Assembly: GCF_031822435.1 (NCBI RefSeq)
Contig: NZ_JAVQLW010000001.1
Coordinates: 1,371,501 to 1,435,500, forward strand
Direction of reading: 5' to 3'
Source: Paracoccus sp. MBLB3053
GTDB taxonomy: Bacteria > Pseudomonadota > Alphaproteobacteria > Rhodobacterales > Rhodobacteraceae
DNA length: 64,000 nucleotides
Part shown: one piece after another, positions 9,393 through 17,171 of the stretch
How positions within the stretch are numbered: the stretch's first letter is position 1
Layout of the letters: each line of letters starts with the position of its first letter
Notes under the pieces: generated by a model
What the model was told of the DNA's origin: nothing
The model's database searches: none
The model's input: the letters and a program-made list of their open reading frames with translations, nothing else
Position numbers and translations under genes: made by a program

Positions 9393-10894
9393 TGGACATC
9401 TCTCCCGATTACTCCGAATTCGAGCGCGGCTGGGCCCAGGGGCAGAACCAGCTTCTCACCATCCGCCTGGCCGCCGATCTCGATACGCCCGTCAGCCTGA
9501 TGCTGAAACTGGCCGAGGCGGCGCCGAACAGCTTCATGCTGGAAAGCGTGACCGGCGGCGAGCTGCGCGGGCGGTATTCCTTTGTCGGGATGAAGCCGGA
9601 CCTGATCTGGGACTGCCGCGACGGCAAGGCGCGGATCAACCGCAATGCGCGCTATTCGGACGAGTTCGAGGATGACACGCGCCCCGCGCTGGAAAGCCTG
9701 CGCGCGTTGATCGGGGAAAGCCGCATCGACATGCCGGAAGGCGTGCCTGCGGGCGCGGCCGGGCTTTTCGGCTATCTCGGCTATGACATGATCCGCCTGG
9801 TCGAGCGCCTGCCGGATGTGAACCCCGACCCGCTGGGCCTGCCGGACGCGATGATGATGCGTCCCTCGGTCGTGGCCGTGCTCGACGGCGTCAAGGGCGA
9901 GGTGCTGCTTTGCGCCCCCGCCTGGCATCAGGACGGAATTCCCGCCCGCGCCGCCTATGCGCAGACCGCCGAACGCCTGATGGAGGCGCTGCGCTCGCTC
10001 GACCGACAGCCCAGCGAGCCCCGCGCGCTGGGCCATGACCTGAAGGTCGGCGAATTGCGCTCGAACTTCTCGAAGCCCGCCTACCTGGCTGCCGTCGAGA
10101 AGGCCAAGGACTATATCCGCGCGGGCGACATCTTCCAGGTCGTGCCCTCGCAGCGCTGGGCGATGGATTTCCCCCTGCCGCCCTTCGCGCTTTATCGCAG
10201 CCTGCGCCGCACGAACCCGTCGCCCTTCATGTTCTACCTGAATTTCGGCGGCTTCCAGATCGTCGGGGCCTCGCCCGAGATCCTCGTGCGCCTGCGCGGC
10301 GGCGAGGTGACCGTCCGCCCGATCGCCGGAACCCGCAAGCGCGGCGCGACGCCCGAAGAAGACAACGCGCTGGAAGCCGACCTGCTTTCCGACCAGAAGG
10401 AACTGGCCGAGCACCTGATGCTTCTGGACCTCGGCCGCAACGATGTGGGCCGGGTCGCGAAAATGGGCACGGTGAAGCCGACCGAGCAATTCATCGTCGA
10501 ACGCTACAGCCATGTCATGCACATCGTCTCGAACGTGGTGGGCGAACTCCGCGATGGCGAAGACGCGCTGTCGGCGCTGCTCGCGGGCATGCCCGCGGGA
10601 ACCGTCTCGGGCGCGCCAAAAGTCCGCGCGATGGAGATCATCGACGAGCTCGAGCCCGAAAAGCGCGGCGTCTATGCCGGTGGCGTCGGCTATTTCGCGG
10701 CGAATGGCGAAATGGACATGTGCATCGCGCTGCGCACCGGCGTCATCAAGGACCAGACGCTTTACATCCAGGCGGGCGGCGGCGTCGTCTATGACAGCGA
10801 CCCCGAGGCCGAGTTCGAGGAAACCGAGAACAAGTCCAACGCCCTGCGCCGCGCCGCCGAGGAAGCGGCAAGGTTCGTGCGCGGCAATAACTGA
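9392..10894 (+). CDS. trpE: Anthranilate synthase component I TrpE
   Basis: Chorismate to anthranilate, using ammonia from TrpG. It is 500 aa from ATG 9392 (a GTG one codon earlier is possible). The N-terminal feedback-site segment NSFMLESVTGG and the chorismate-binding C-terminal blocks (PIAGTRKRGATPEEDN, YSHVMHIVSNVVGEL, SGAPKVRAMEIIDELEP, GGGVVYDSDP) are present. Fixed behind ppiD, as in other Rhodobacterales. No Trp-rich leader peptide precedes it. Confidence 0.96.
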   Translation: MDISPDYSEFERGWAQGQNQLLTIRLAADLDTPVSLMLKLAEAAPNSFMLESVTGGELRGRYSFVGMKPDLIWDCRDGKARINRNARYSDEFEDDTRPALESLRALIGESRIDMPEGVPAGAAGLFGYLGYDMIRLVERLPDVNPDPLGLPDAMMMRPSVVAVLDGVKGEVLLCAPAWHQDGIPARAAYAQTAERLMEALRSLDRQPSEPRALGHDLKVGELRSNFSKPAYLAAVEKAKDYIRAGDIFQVVPSQRWAMDFPLPPFALYRSLRRTNPSPFMFYLNFGGFQIVGASPEILVRLRGGEVTVRPIAGTRKRGATPEEDNALEADLLSDQKELAEHLMLLDLGRNDVGRVAKMGTVKPTEQFIVERYSHVMHIVSNVVGELRDGEDALSALLAGMPAGTVSGAPKVRAMEIIDELEPEKRGVYAGGVGYFAANGEMDMCIALRTGVIKDQTLYIQAGGGVVYDSDPEAEFEETENKSNALRRAAEEAARFVRGNN

Positions 10895-10916
10895 CCACGA
10901 TCCGAAAGAAACCTGG

Positions 10917-10937
10917 TGGAAAAGTCCGACTTTTCCA
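10917..10937 (+). terminator. Hairpin after trpE
   Basis: Perfect 9-bp inverted repeat TGGAAAAGT / ACTTTTCCA around a CCG loop, 23 bp after the trpE stop. No long T-run follows, so its termination efficiency is uncertain. Confidence 0.5.
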
Positions 10938-11017
10938 GCAACTCATTCGGACAGGCATTTATTGCCGCGACATTCCGGCTTCAGGGCTGCCAGGCAGGAC
11001 TGAACAACGGGTTCAGA

Positions 11018-11431
11018 TCAGCGCGTGCAGCTCAATGGGTAGCGTTGCCCGTTCCAGGTGGTCCAGCCCTTGGCTGTTCTTCCCACGGGTTTGGCGAGGT
11101 ACCAGCGATTGCCGTCGGCATGGGTGAAAAACAGGCCACCCTTGTCGCCACTCTTGGCGTTGGTCAACGACACCCATTTTGACCCGTTATCCGAAAACCT
11201 GCCCTTCCAACCTGCGGATACCGAGGACGAACAGATAGTTCCCTCGTCCGTTTCCTCACAGGATTGGCTGCCATTATCGACGACGCTCCACCGCATTCGG
11301 GCGGGGCGTCCGTCTATGATGCAATCCCAGTCTCCTCCCCACCATCCGGACGCCATATTGGCAAAGGACGGGGTCGAGAAAGGGAGTGACAATATGCATG
11401 CGATGCATGTCAGGGAAATGGCTCTGTGCAT
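11018..11431 (-). CDS. Small secreted cysteine-containing protein of unknown function
   Basis: 137 aa with a clear Sec signal peptide (MHRAISLTCIACILSLPFS, cleavage near SFA-NMA). The mature part is rich in Trp and Gly (SGWWGGDWDCIIDG, FTHADGNRWYL, GWTTWNGQRYPLSC) with four Cys that could form two disulfides. Probably periplasmic or extracellular. I do not recognise the family. It lies convergent to trpE and alone, with slightly lower G+C than its neighbours. Confidence 0.7.
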   Translation of the reverse strand: MHRAISLTCIACILSLPFSTPSFANMASGWWGGDWDCIIDGRPARMRWSVVDNGSQSCEETDEGTICSSSVSAGWKGRFSDNGSKWVSLTNAKSGDKGGLFFTHADGNRWYLAKPVGRTAKGWTTWNGQRYPLSCTR

Positions 11432-11783
11432 ATCAATCTCCTGGCAGGCGCAGATTGCGCCCGATGAAACTTATTATGCTCTAAGGTCCAGGATGATCGT
11501 TTGAGGGGGTGGTTACCCGAACGACTCATCCGGGAAGGCTAATCCACTGATGTGCGAAAGGGGGCCATGCATCGGAAATCAAAGGTATCTCGATGACGTG
11601 GCTTCCAGCATCAGTCATGAAATTCGAGATCTGAAACACGCCCGCATGATAAGCGTGATTGGTGATTTTGTCGAGCATTCGTCGCAAGGATCGCCATCGC
11701 GGTTCACCCGCGACCTTCCACGGGCCGTGAAACGGTCTGGCGCCGCAGGGGTGATGAACGGTTGACACGGAGCTTCACTTCCG
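11432..11783. other. Gene-poor spacer
   Basis: About 350 bp upstream of the secreted-protein gene with no convincing coding frame on either strand. It should hold that gene's promoter; I see no recognisable regulatory motif before the repeat array at 11784. Confidence 0.4.
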
Positions 11784-11827
11784 GTGCACGGCCTGTGTAC
11801 GCCCGGTGTACGCGCTGTGTACGGATG
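11784..11827 (+). repeat. Four tandem 11-bp repeats (GTGYACG core)
   Basis: GTGCACG, then GTGTACG three times, start at 11784, 11795, 11806 and 11817, exactly 11 bp apart. The GTGTAC core is nearly palindromic. The array ends 9 bp before the terminator hairpin downstream of gpt. One-helical-turn spacing suggests a protein-binding array, but simple tandem amplification is equally possible. Confidence 0.55.
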
Positions 11828-11835
11828 TCACAGCA

Positions 11836-11861
11836 AAAACCCCAGCATTTGCTGGGGTTTT
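11836..11861 (-). terminator. Rho-independent terminator downstream of gpt
   Basis: Perfect stem of AAAACCCCAGC and GCTGGGGTTTT with a 4-nt loop. A-tract and T-tract flanks make it usable in both directions. It lies 68 bp past the gpt stop. Confidence 0.8.
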
Positions 11862-11928
11862 CGGGAAAATTCGTGGCAGGCCGCCTCATGCAACGCGCGC
11901 TGGCGTTGCGCATAGGGGCGGGGGGCGC

Positions 11929-12429
11929 TCAGTCCTCGCCGCGATAGGGCTGGACATATTGCAGCGCCATGTCCCAGGGGAAGAAGATCCAGGTGTCCTG
12001 GCTCACCTCGGTGACATAGGTCTGGACCATCGGCCGGCCCTTGGGCTTGGCGTAGACGGTCGCGAAATGCGCCTTTGGATAAAGCGTGCGGACATGTTCC
12101 AGCGTGCGGCCGGAATCGACCAGATCGTCGATCACCAGAATGCCGTCGCCATCGCCCATCAACTCGTGATCGGGGGCTTTCAGGACCTGGATCTCGCCCT
12201 GCTTGGCCTCGGCGCCGACGGCCTTGTAGGATTTGACCGAGATCGTGTCGATGGTGCGCACGTCCAGTTCGCGCGCGACGATCATGGCGGGGACAAGGCC
12301 GCCGCGGGTGATCGCCAGGATGGCGCGCCATTCGCGGCCGTCCAGACGCCAGGCCAGCGCGCGCGCGTCGCGGTGCATCTGGTCCCAGCTGATGTGAAAG
12401 CCGCGTTCATGGGGCAGGCGATCGTTCAT
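11929..12429 (-). CDS. gpt: Xanthine (guanine) phosphoribosyltransferase
   Basis: Purine salvage: converts xanthine or guanine plus PRPP to the nucleotide. It is 166 aa. The PRPP-binding loop is [13 protein letters not shown] near residue 98; [18 protein letters not shown] lies near residue 40. It ends [19 protein letters not shown], as in Gpt. It follows the LysE-type gene by 13 bp on the same strand. Confidence 0.93.
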   Translation of the reverse strand: MNDRLPHERGFHISWDQMHRDARALAWRLDGREWRAILAITRGGLVPAMIVARELDVRTIDTISVKSYKAVGAEAKQGEIQVLKAPDHELMGDGDGILVIDDLVDSGRTLEHVRTLYPKAHFATVYAKPKGRPMVQTYVTEVSQDTWIFFPWDMALQYVQPYRGED

Positions 12430-12442
12430 TTTTCTTGTCCTT

Positions 12443-13045
12443 TCAATGCTTGACGATCAGCATCAGGCCAAGCGCTGCCATTGCGAATGCTGCCGCCCGA
12501 TCGATCCAGAATTTCGCGCCAAAATAGCGCCTGCGCATGCCTGCTGTCGACATCAGAACAGCAACCAGAGCGTACCAGAAAAGCTCGGTGGCAAGACAGA
12601 TCGCATAGATCAAGGCCTGACGCTGCGGCGCCATCGGCTCGGGAAAGACGGAAAGGATCAGCGCCGCATAGAAAAGCGCGGGCTTGGGGTTCGACAGGTT
12701 CAGGGCAATCCCGCCCCAGAATCCCTTCGAAGCCCCCGAGGCGGCATCCGGCAAGGGTTGCGTCGAGGCGCGCCAGAGCCCCCAGGCGAACCACAGCAGG
12801 TAGAAGCCGCCAAATATCTTCATCCCCGCGAAAAGCTGGGGATGAAGCTTGAAGAGAACAGCCAGGCCCAGCAATGCGAAGATGCACCAGAGCGAAGCCC
12901 CGGTGGCCAGTCCCAGCCCATAGGGAAGCGCCCGGTTGCGGCCATGCGCGAAGGCGGTCTGCACCGTCGCGATGATCGCCGGCCCGGGCGTCAGGATCGC
13001 CAGCGACAGCGCCGAGACAAGCGCGATGACCTGCTCGACGCTCAA
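12443..13045 (-). CDS. LysE/RhtB family amino-acid exporter
   Basis: 200 aa inner-membrane protein with about six hydrophobic helices. The family N-terminus (S-V-E-Q-V-I-A-L then [12 protein letters not shown]) is reached only from a TTG start at 13045, which has AAGGA 9 nt upstream and lies 5 bp after the fabI stop. The open frame extends further but that part is antisense to fabI. The [11 protein letters not shown] motif is typical. Substrate unknown, probably an amino acid. Confidence 0.88.
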   Translation of the reverse strand: MSVEQVIALVSALSLAILTPGPAIIATVQTAFAHGRNRALPYGLGLATGASLWCIFALLGLAVLFKLHPQLFAGMKIFGGFYLLWFAWGLWRASTQPLPDAASGASKGFWGGIALNLSNPKPALFYAALILSVFPEPMAPQRQALIYAICLATELFWYALVAVLMSTAGMRRRYFGAKFWIDRAAAFAMAALGLMLIVKH

Positions 13046-13050
13046 GGCGT

Positions 13051-13878
13051 TCAGTCCTTCTTGACGGCCGCGATATCGGGCGCGTCGACCGCCTTCATGC
13101 CGACGACATGATAGCCCGCATCGACATGATGGGTCTCGCCCGTGACGCCAGAACCCAGATCCGACAGCAGGTACAGGGCCGATTTGCCGACCTCGGCCTG
13201 CGTCACGTTGCGGCGCAGGGGCGAGTTCAGCTCGTTCCATTTCAGGATGTAGCGGAAATCACCGATGCCGGATGCCGCCAGCGTCTTGATCGGACCGGCC
13301 GAGATGCCGTTGACGCGGATGCCGTCCTTGCCCAGATCCTCGGCGAGGTAGCGCACCGACGCTTCCAGCGCGGCCTTGGCGACGCCCATGACATTGTAAT
13401 GCGGCATCACGCGTTCGGCGCCGTAATAGGTCAGCGTGACCATCGAGCCGCCATTCGGCATCATCGCGGCGGCGCGCCGCGCCACGGCGGTGAAGGAATA
13501 GACCGAGATGTCCATAGTCATCAGGAAATTATCGCGCGTCGTGTCGGCATAGCGCCCGCGCAGCTGCTCCTTATCCGAGAAGCCGATGGCATGGACGATG
13601 AAATCGATGCTGTCCCAGCGCTCGGCGATGGTCGAGAAGAGCCCGTCGATCGAGGCCTCGTCCGAGACATCGCATTCCGCGATCAGGTCCGAGCCCAGCT
13701 GCGCAGCCAGTGGCTCGACGCGCTTCTTCAGCGCCTCTCCCTGATACGAGAAAGCCAGTTCGGCCCCCTGATCGGCCAAAGCCTTGGCGATGCCCCAGGC
13801 AATGGATTTGTCATTCGCGAGGCCCATGATGAGGCCGCGACGGCCTTTCATCAGCCCCATACCGGCTTCACTTGACAT
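13051..13878 (-). CDS. fabI: Enoyl-[acyl-carrier-protein] reductase (NADH) FabI
   Basis: Last step of each fatty-acid elongation cycle. It is 275 aa. The divergent SDR cofactor motif GLANDKSIAWGIAKAL is near residue 18, and the active site is Tyr-x6-Lys in YNVMGVAKAALE near residue 160. The preceding ERVMPHY Tyr is also conserved in FabI. It heads a minus-strand group fabI, LysE-type exporter, gpt. Confidence 0.96.
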   Translation of the reverse strand: MSSEAGMGLMKGRRGLIMGLANDKSIAWGIAKALADQGAELAFSYQGEALKKRVEPLAAQLGSDLIAECDVSDEASIDGLFSTIAERWDSIDFIVHAIGFSDKEQLRGRYADTTRDNFLMTMDISVYSFTAVARRAAAMMPNGGSMVTLTYYGAERVMPHYNVMGVAKAALEASVRYLAEDLGKDGIRVNGISAGPIKTLAASGIGDFRYILKWNELNSPLRRNVTQAEVGKSALYLLSDLGSGVTGETHHVDAGYHVVGMKAVDAPDIAAVKKD

Positions 13879-13954
13879 GATGCTGCCCCTCGCGCTTCTA
13901 CGGTTTGGGCAGGATTAGGACAACTGCAAGGAGGCATCAAGTGGCGGTGATCGT

Positions 13955-14623
13955 ATGGCCATGACCGAACGGACCGGAATCTTCGCAGGGGATGATCCTT
14001 TCGCCATCGCGCGCAGGTGGCTTGATGAGGCACGCCAGACCGAGCCGAACGATCCGAATGCGATCGCGCTCGCCACCGTGGATGCCGCGGGGCTGCCCGA
14101 TGTGCGCATGGTTTTGCTGAAGGACATCGAGGGCGAGGGGCAGAACGGCTCTTTCGTTTTCTATACCAATTACGAAAGCGCCAAGGGGGCCGAGATCGAG
14201 GCGACAGGGGTCGCTTCCTTCGTGATGCACTGGAAATCCCTGCGTCGCCAGATCAGGGTTCGGGGGCGCGTGTCGCGCGTCGATTCGGCCGCGTCGGACG
14301 CCTATTTCGCGTCGCGCCCCTTGCAGTCGCGCATCGGGGCCTGGGCGTCTCGACAAAGCCGTCCGCTGGCGAGCCGGGGGGCGCTGATGGCCGAGGTTGC
14401 GCGACAGGGAATCAGCTTGGGGTTGAACCCTCCCCGTCCGCCGCAGTGGGGCGGCTATCGCATCACCCCCTTGCAGATTGAATTTTGGGCAGATGGTGCC
14501 TTCCGGCTGCATGACCGGTTTTGCTGGATATCGCGTGATTATGCCAATGAAAGCAGGATTCTGACGGAAGTTGCGGAAGAGACAGGGGAAACTTTCTGGA
14601 TCGTCCAGCGTCTTAGCCCTTGA
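13955..14623 (+). CDS. pdxH: Pyridoxamine 5'-phosphate oxidase
   Basis: FMN-dependent oxidation of PNP/PMP to PLP. It is 222 aa. Family motifs are [31 protein letters not shown], the FMN/PLP segment [13 protein letters not shown] and the C-terminal [17 protein letters not shown] plus RLHDRF. It ends QRLSP where most homologues have RLxP. Divergent from fabI, with a 76-bp promoter region between. Confidence 0.95.
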   Translation: MAMTERTGIFAGDDPFAIARRWLDEARQTEPNDPNAIALATVDAAGLPDVRMVLLKDIEGEGQNGSFVFYTNYESAKGAEIEATGVASFVMHWKSLRRQIRVRGRVSRVDSAASDAYFASRPLQSRIGAWASRQSRPLASRGALMAEVARQGISLGLNPPRPPQWGGYRITPLQIEFWADGAFRLHDRFCWISRDYANESRILTEVAEETGETFWIVQRLSP

Positions 14624-14689
14624 TGCGGAAGACCGTTTTATCCATGGTATGGAAAACCTGACTAATTTCTGATCCGGTGCGACCAGCTG

Positions 14690-14712
14690 AACCTTGCCCT
14701 TGGCGCAAGGTT
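14690..14712 (+). other. Stem-loop in the leader of the cold-shock gene
   Basis: AACCTTGC / GCAAGGTT pairs over a 7-nt loop, 59 bp before the cold-shock protein ATG. It may be a weak pdxH terminator or part of a structured 5' leader of the cold-shock mRNA; the sequence does not decide. Confidence 0.4.
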
Positions 14713-14771
14713 TGGCCCGTGACCGGGAAAGTCCATTATCCGGTTTCTGTTGAATGGGATAAAAGAGTGAT

Positions 14772-15365
14772 ATGACCGATAACGACGATCAGCAGCGGGA
14801 AATCGTTGGCGTCGTCAAATGGTTCGACGGCAGCAAGGGATTCGGGTTTCTGACGGATCCTGATGGCGGGTCGGACATTCTGCTGCACGCCAACGTCTTG
14901 CGCAACTTTGGGCAGAGTTCAGTTGCCGAGGGGGCGCGCGTCAGAGCCATTGTCCAGAAGACGCCGCGCGGGGTCCAGGCGATCGAAATTCTCGCGATCG
15001 ACGCCCCTGCCAGCGAACCGATGCCAGCCATTGCGGATCTGTGCTCGGCCACGCCCGAGGAGGTCGCGTTGCTGCCTCTTCTGCCGGCGCGGGTCAAGTG
15101 GTTCGACAAGGCCAAGGGATTCGGCTTTGCGAATGTCTTCGAACAGAAGGCCGACGTGTTTCTTCACATTGAGGTTCTGCGGCATTCCGGCTTTTCAGAT
15201 CTCGCCGTCGGCGAGGCAATCGCGCTCCGTATCGTCGATGGGCGCCGCGGGTTGATGGCGGCACAGATCACGTCGTGGGAAAGGGCCGCGCTCGAGGCGC
15301 GCAGCACACAACCGGGGGGAGCGGCCGCGCTCGCTAAATTGCGGCTGGTTGCGGGCGCGGTATGA
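14772..15365 (+). CDS. Double cold-shock-domain protein
   Basis: 197 aa with two cold-shock domains. Domain 1 (about 10-75) has VKWFDGSKGFGFL and DILLHANVL. Domain 2 (about 108-175) has VKWFDKAKGFGFA and DVFLHIEVL. RNP1 is intact in both; RNP2 is somewhat changed. Predicted nucleic-acid chaperone or regulator in the cytoplasm. Two-domain cold-shock proteins of this length are common in alphaproteobacteria. The stop overlaps the next ATG by 4 bp. Confidence 0.93.
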   Translation: MTDNDDQQREIVGVVKWFDGSKGFGFLTDPDGGSDILLHANVLRNFGQSSVAEGARVRAIVQKTPRGVQAIEILAIDAPASEPMPAIADLCSATPEEVALLPLLPARVKWFDKAKGFGFANVFEQKADVFLHIEVLRHSGFSDLAVGEAIALRIVDGRRGLMAAQITSWERAALEARSTQPGGAAALAKLRLVAGAV

Positions 15366-15862
15366 ACAAGCTGGCCGCAGCTGTTGTTCTTGCTTTCACA
15401 AATCTGAGCTTTGTCACAGCCACCGCCGAGGAAATTGCCTGTCGCGCCGACAGGGCAACGTTTCTCGGCGCGGCCGAGCCGGTCATCGTGCCGGTCGAGA
15501 TCGCCGACGATCCCGAGGAACGGTCCCGTGGGCTGATGTTCCGCAAGGAGCTTGCATCTGGCTCGGGCATGCTTTTCATCTACGAGACACCGCAGCCAGT
15601 GAGCTTCTGGATGCGCAACACGCTGATCCCGCTCGACATGATCTTCATCGACGCGCGAGGCGAGGTCCGCCATGTTCATCCGATGGCAAGGCCGCTTGAT
15701 GAGACGTCGATCCCCGGCGCCGCCAAGGGTGATCCCTCGCCGGACCGGCTGATGGTGCTTGAGGTCGCCGGGGGCGCCGCCGCACAGCTGGGCATTCGCC
15801 CGGGGATGGTCCTTGCCCACCCGCGCCTGCCGCAGAAAATTGCGCTTGCGCGGTGTGACTGA
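15362..15862 (+). CDS. DUF192 family exported protein
   Basis: 166 aa with a signal peptide (about residues 1-23). The DUF192 core follows: [41 protein letters not shown] and VLEVAGGAA. Probably periplasmic; biochemical role unknown. The 4-bp overlap with the cold-shock gene indicates an operon, a pairing often seen in Rhodobacterales. Confidence 0.9.
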   Translation: MNKLAAAVVLAFTNLSFVTATAEEIACRADRATFLGAAEPVIVPVEIADDPEERSRGLMFRKELASGSGMLFIYETPQPVSFWMRNTLIPLDMIFIDARGEVRHVHPMARPLDETSIPGAAKGDPSPDRLMVLEVAGGAAAQLGIRPGMVLAHPRLPQKIALARCD

Positions 15863-15924
15863 GCCGCTTCGATCCATTTTCCCCCTTTTCCCCGATCGCC
15901 TCAAGGGCTAGACAGCCGTTGGTT

Positions 15925-16001
15925 CGGGGCGTAGCGCAGCCTGGTAGCGCGACGGTTTTGGGTACCGTAGGCCGGAGGTTCGAATCCTCTCGCCCCGACC
16001 A
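15925..16001 (+). tRNA. tRNA-Pro (anticodon TGG)
   Basis: Full 77-nt cloverleaf. The acceptor CGGGGCG pairs with CGCCCCG, followed by encoded ACCA. The D-arm lies around AGCGCAGCCTGGTAGCGC. The anticodon stem ACGGT/ACCGT encloses loop TTTGGGT (anticodon TGG), and the T-loop is GGTTCGAATCC. Its 3' half is the prophage attL, so the prophage rebuilds the gene on insertion. Confidence 0.97.
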
Positions 16002-16003
16002 GT
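15954..16003 (+). repeat. attL core (50-bp direct repeat, left copy)
   Basis: Fifty bases from the tRNA-Pro anticodon arm to just past the CCA are identical to 58244-58293. Insertion of a tyrosine-recombinase phage into the 3' end of a tRNA gene produces exactly this. The distance between copies gives an element of 42,290 bp. Confidence 0.95.
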
Positions 16004-16163
16004 ACTTAGATGCAATCAAGAACGAATGGTTTGCATCTTGGTTTGCAAGAGATTGCTTGACCTTGCCTCGAACCGCCTGAATGCTGTCGCTACGTTCAGA
16101 GGAAGGTGATTTGCATGGCTTTTTTTTTCAGAAGTTGAAGAGCGCGGACTTCGGTTGGCGCGG

Positions 16164-17171
16164 ATGAGCCTGCACATCATTGGTGGTGAAGGTGACTTCG
16201 AACCGCAGCCAGAACTCGCTGTGGTGCACGACGATTTCCTGCTTGTTTTATTGAAGGGCATCGCTTCCGAGCCTGTCTACAAGTTCAAGGAAGCATCCCA
16301 AACGAAGGAAACCGTTCGCCGTCTGGCGAAGGGAGACCTGACGTTCGAGCGCGGTGCGCAGCTGTTGGCCGAAGATTTCTGTCGTTTTCACGCGACCTCA
16401 AATGCGAAGGATGGTGCCTTCTTCGTTTTTGAACTGGCCATCGATTTCGACGACAGGACGCGTTATTTCGCATTAATCAAGTATGACTACAGTCAGGCGC
16501 TTGAGTTGATTCATCAAGCCGAGGGCAATGGTCTGCGGCGAATTGTTGAAGCGTTCGCCGGCAGCAAGGCCTCAATTCAGAAGTCCGCGATCGTGCGGGT
16601 GGTAGACGGAAATGTGGACTCTCAAATTTCTACCCACGATAGGATGGGGAAGCCCCAGCCGATCTTGACAGACTTCTTCACCGCGTTTCTTCAGGTGGAA
16701 CGCGAACGTGATGACGAAGAGCTTACGAGGGCGGCAAAGGAAGTTGTGCGCTCAGCCATACGAGACCACCAGGACCTACTTCCTGCAGGCAAAGTGGCGA
16801 GCGCTATCGCTCGAGCAAACCACGTTCTAAGAGCTGCCCCCGAGATTTCGGAAGATGTTGTCAAGCAGGCAGTATGGGTGGGAATGGGGCAGCCGGAGGA
16901 CGAAGCCACTAAGGCCAAGCTTGACGCGGCCTCCTCTCGTCTTCTGAAACGCTATAAGTTAAACGGTGTGGCATTCTCGCCTGCAGCAGGTGTACTTCCT
17001 CAGTCTGTCAAGAGGCAAGTCATCACTGACGAAGGCGTCAAGATTGAGTATAATACCGCCTTAGAGGGGCAATCGGTAGTGGTCGAGCCACTGGAGACAG
17101 GGGGCACGCGCTTCACGATCACGACGAAGGGCTACAAAGATGACGTCAGCTCTGAAAAGCTTGGCCGATGA
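16164..17171 (+). CDS. Nucleoid-associated protein NdpA/YejK-like (accessory module gene 1)
   Basis: 335 aa from ATG 16164 (TTG 16155 also possible). Resemblance to the 37-kDa nucleoid-associated family is seen in LAEDFCRFHATSNAKDGAFFVFE, DFFTAFLQVERERD, and the C-terminal block GVKIEYNTAL followed by RFTITTKG. The best ribosome site (AGAGGAAGG) instead precedes an ATG at 16115, joined to this frame only if the T9 run at 16120-16128 had one base fewer. The frame overlaps gene 2 by 32 bp. More A+T-rich than surrounding genes. Role unknown; position next to attL suggests cargo such as phage defence. Confidence 0.65.
   Translation: MSLHIIGGEGDFEPQPELAVVHDDFLLVLLKGIASEPVYKFKEASQTKETVRRLAKGDLTFERGAQLLAEDFCRFHATSNAKDGAFFVFELAIDFDDRTRYFALIKYDYSQALELIHQAEGNGLRRIVEAFAGSKASIQKSAIVRVVDGNVDSQISTHDRMGKPQPILTDFFTAFLQVERERDDEELTRAAKEVVRSAIRDHQDLLPAGKVASAIARANHVLRAAPEISEDVVKQAVWVGMGQPEDEATKAKLDAASSRLLKRYKLNGVAFSPAAGVLPQSVKRQVITDEGVKIEYNTALEGQSVVVEPLETGGTRFTITTKGYKDDVSSEKLGR

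Noticed and set aside
11526..11768. Short frames on both strands between the secreted-protein gene and the terminator
   Set aside because: No ribosome site, unbiased composition, no similarity to known small proteins.
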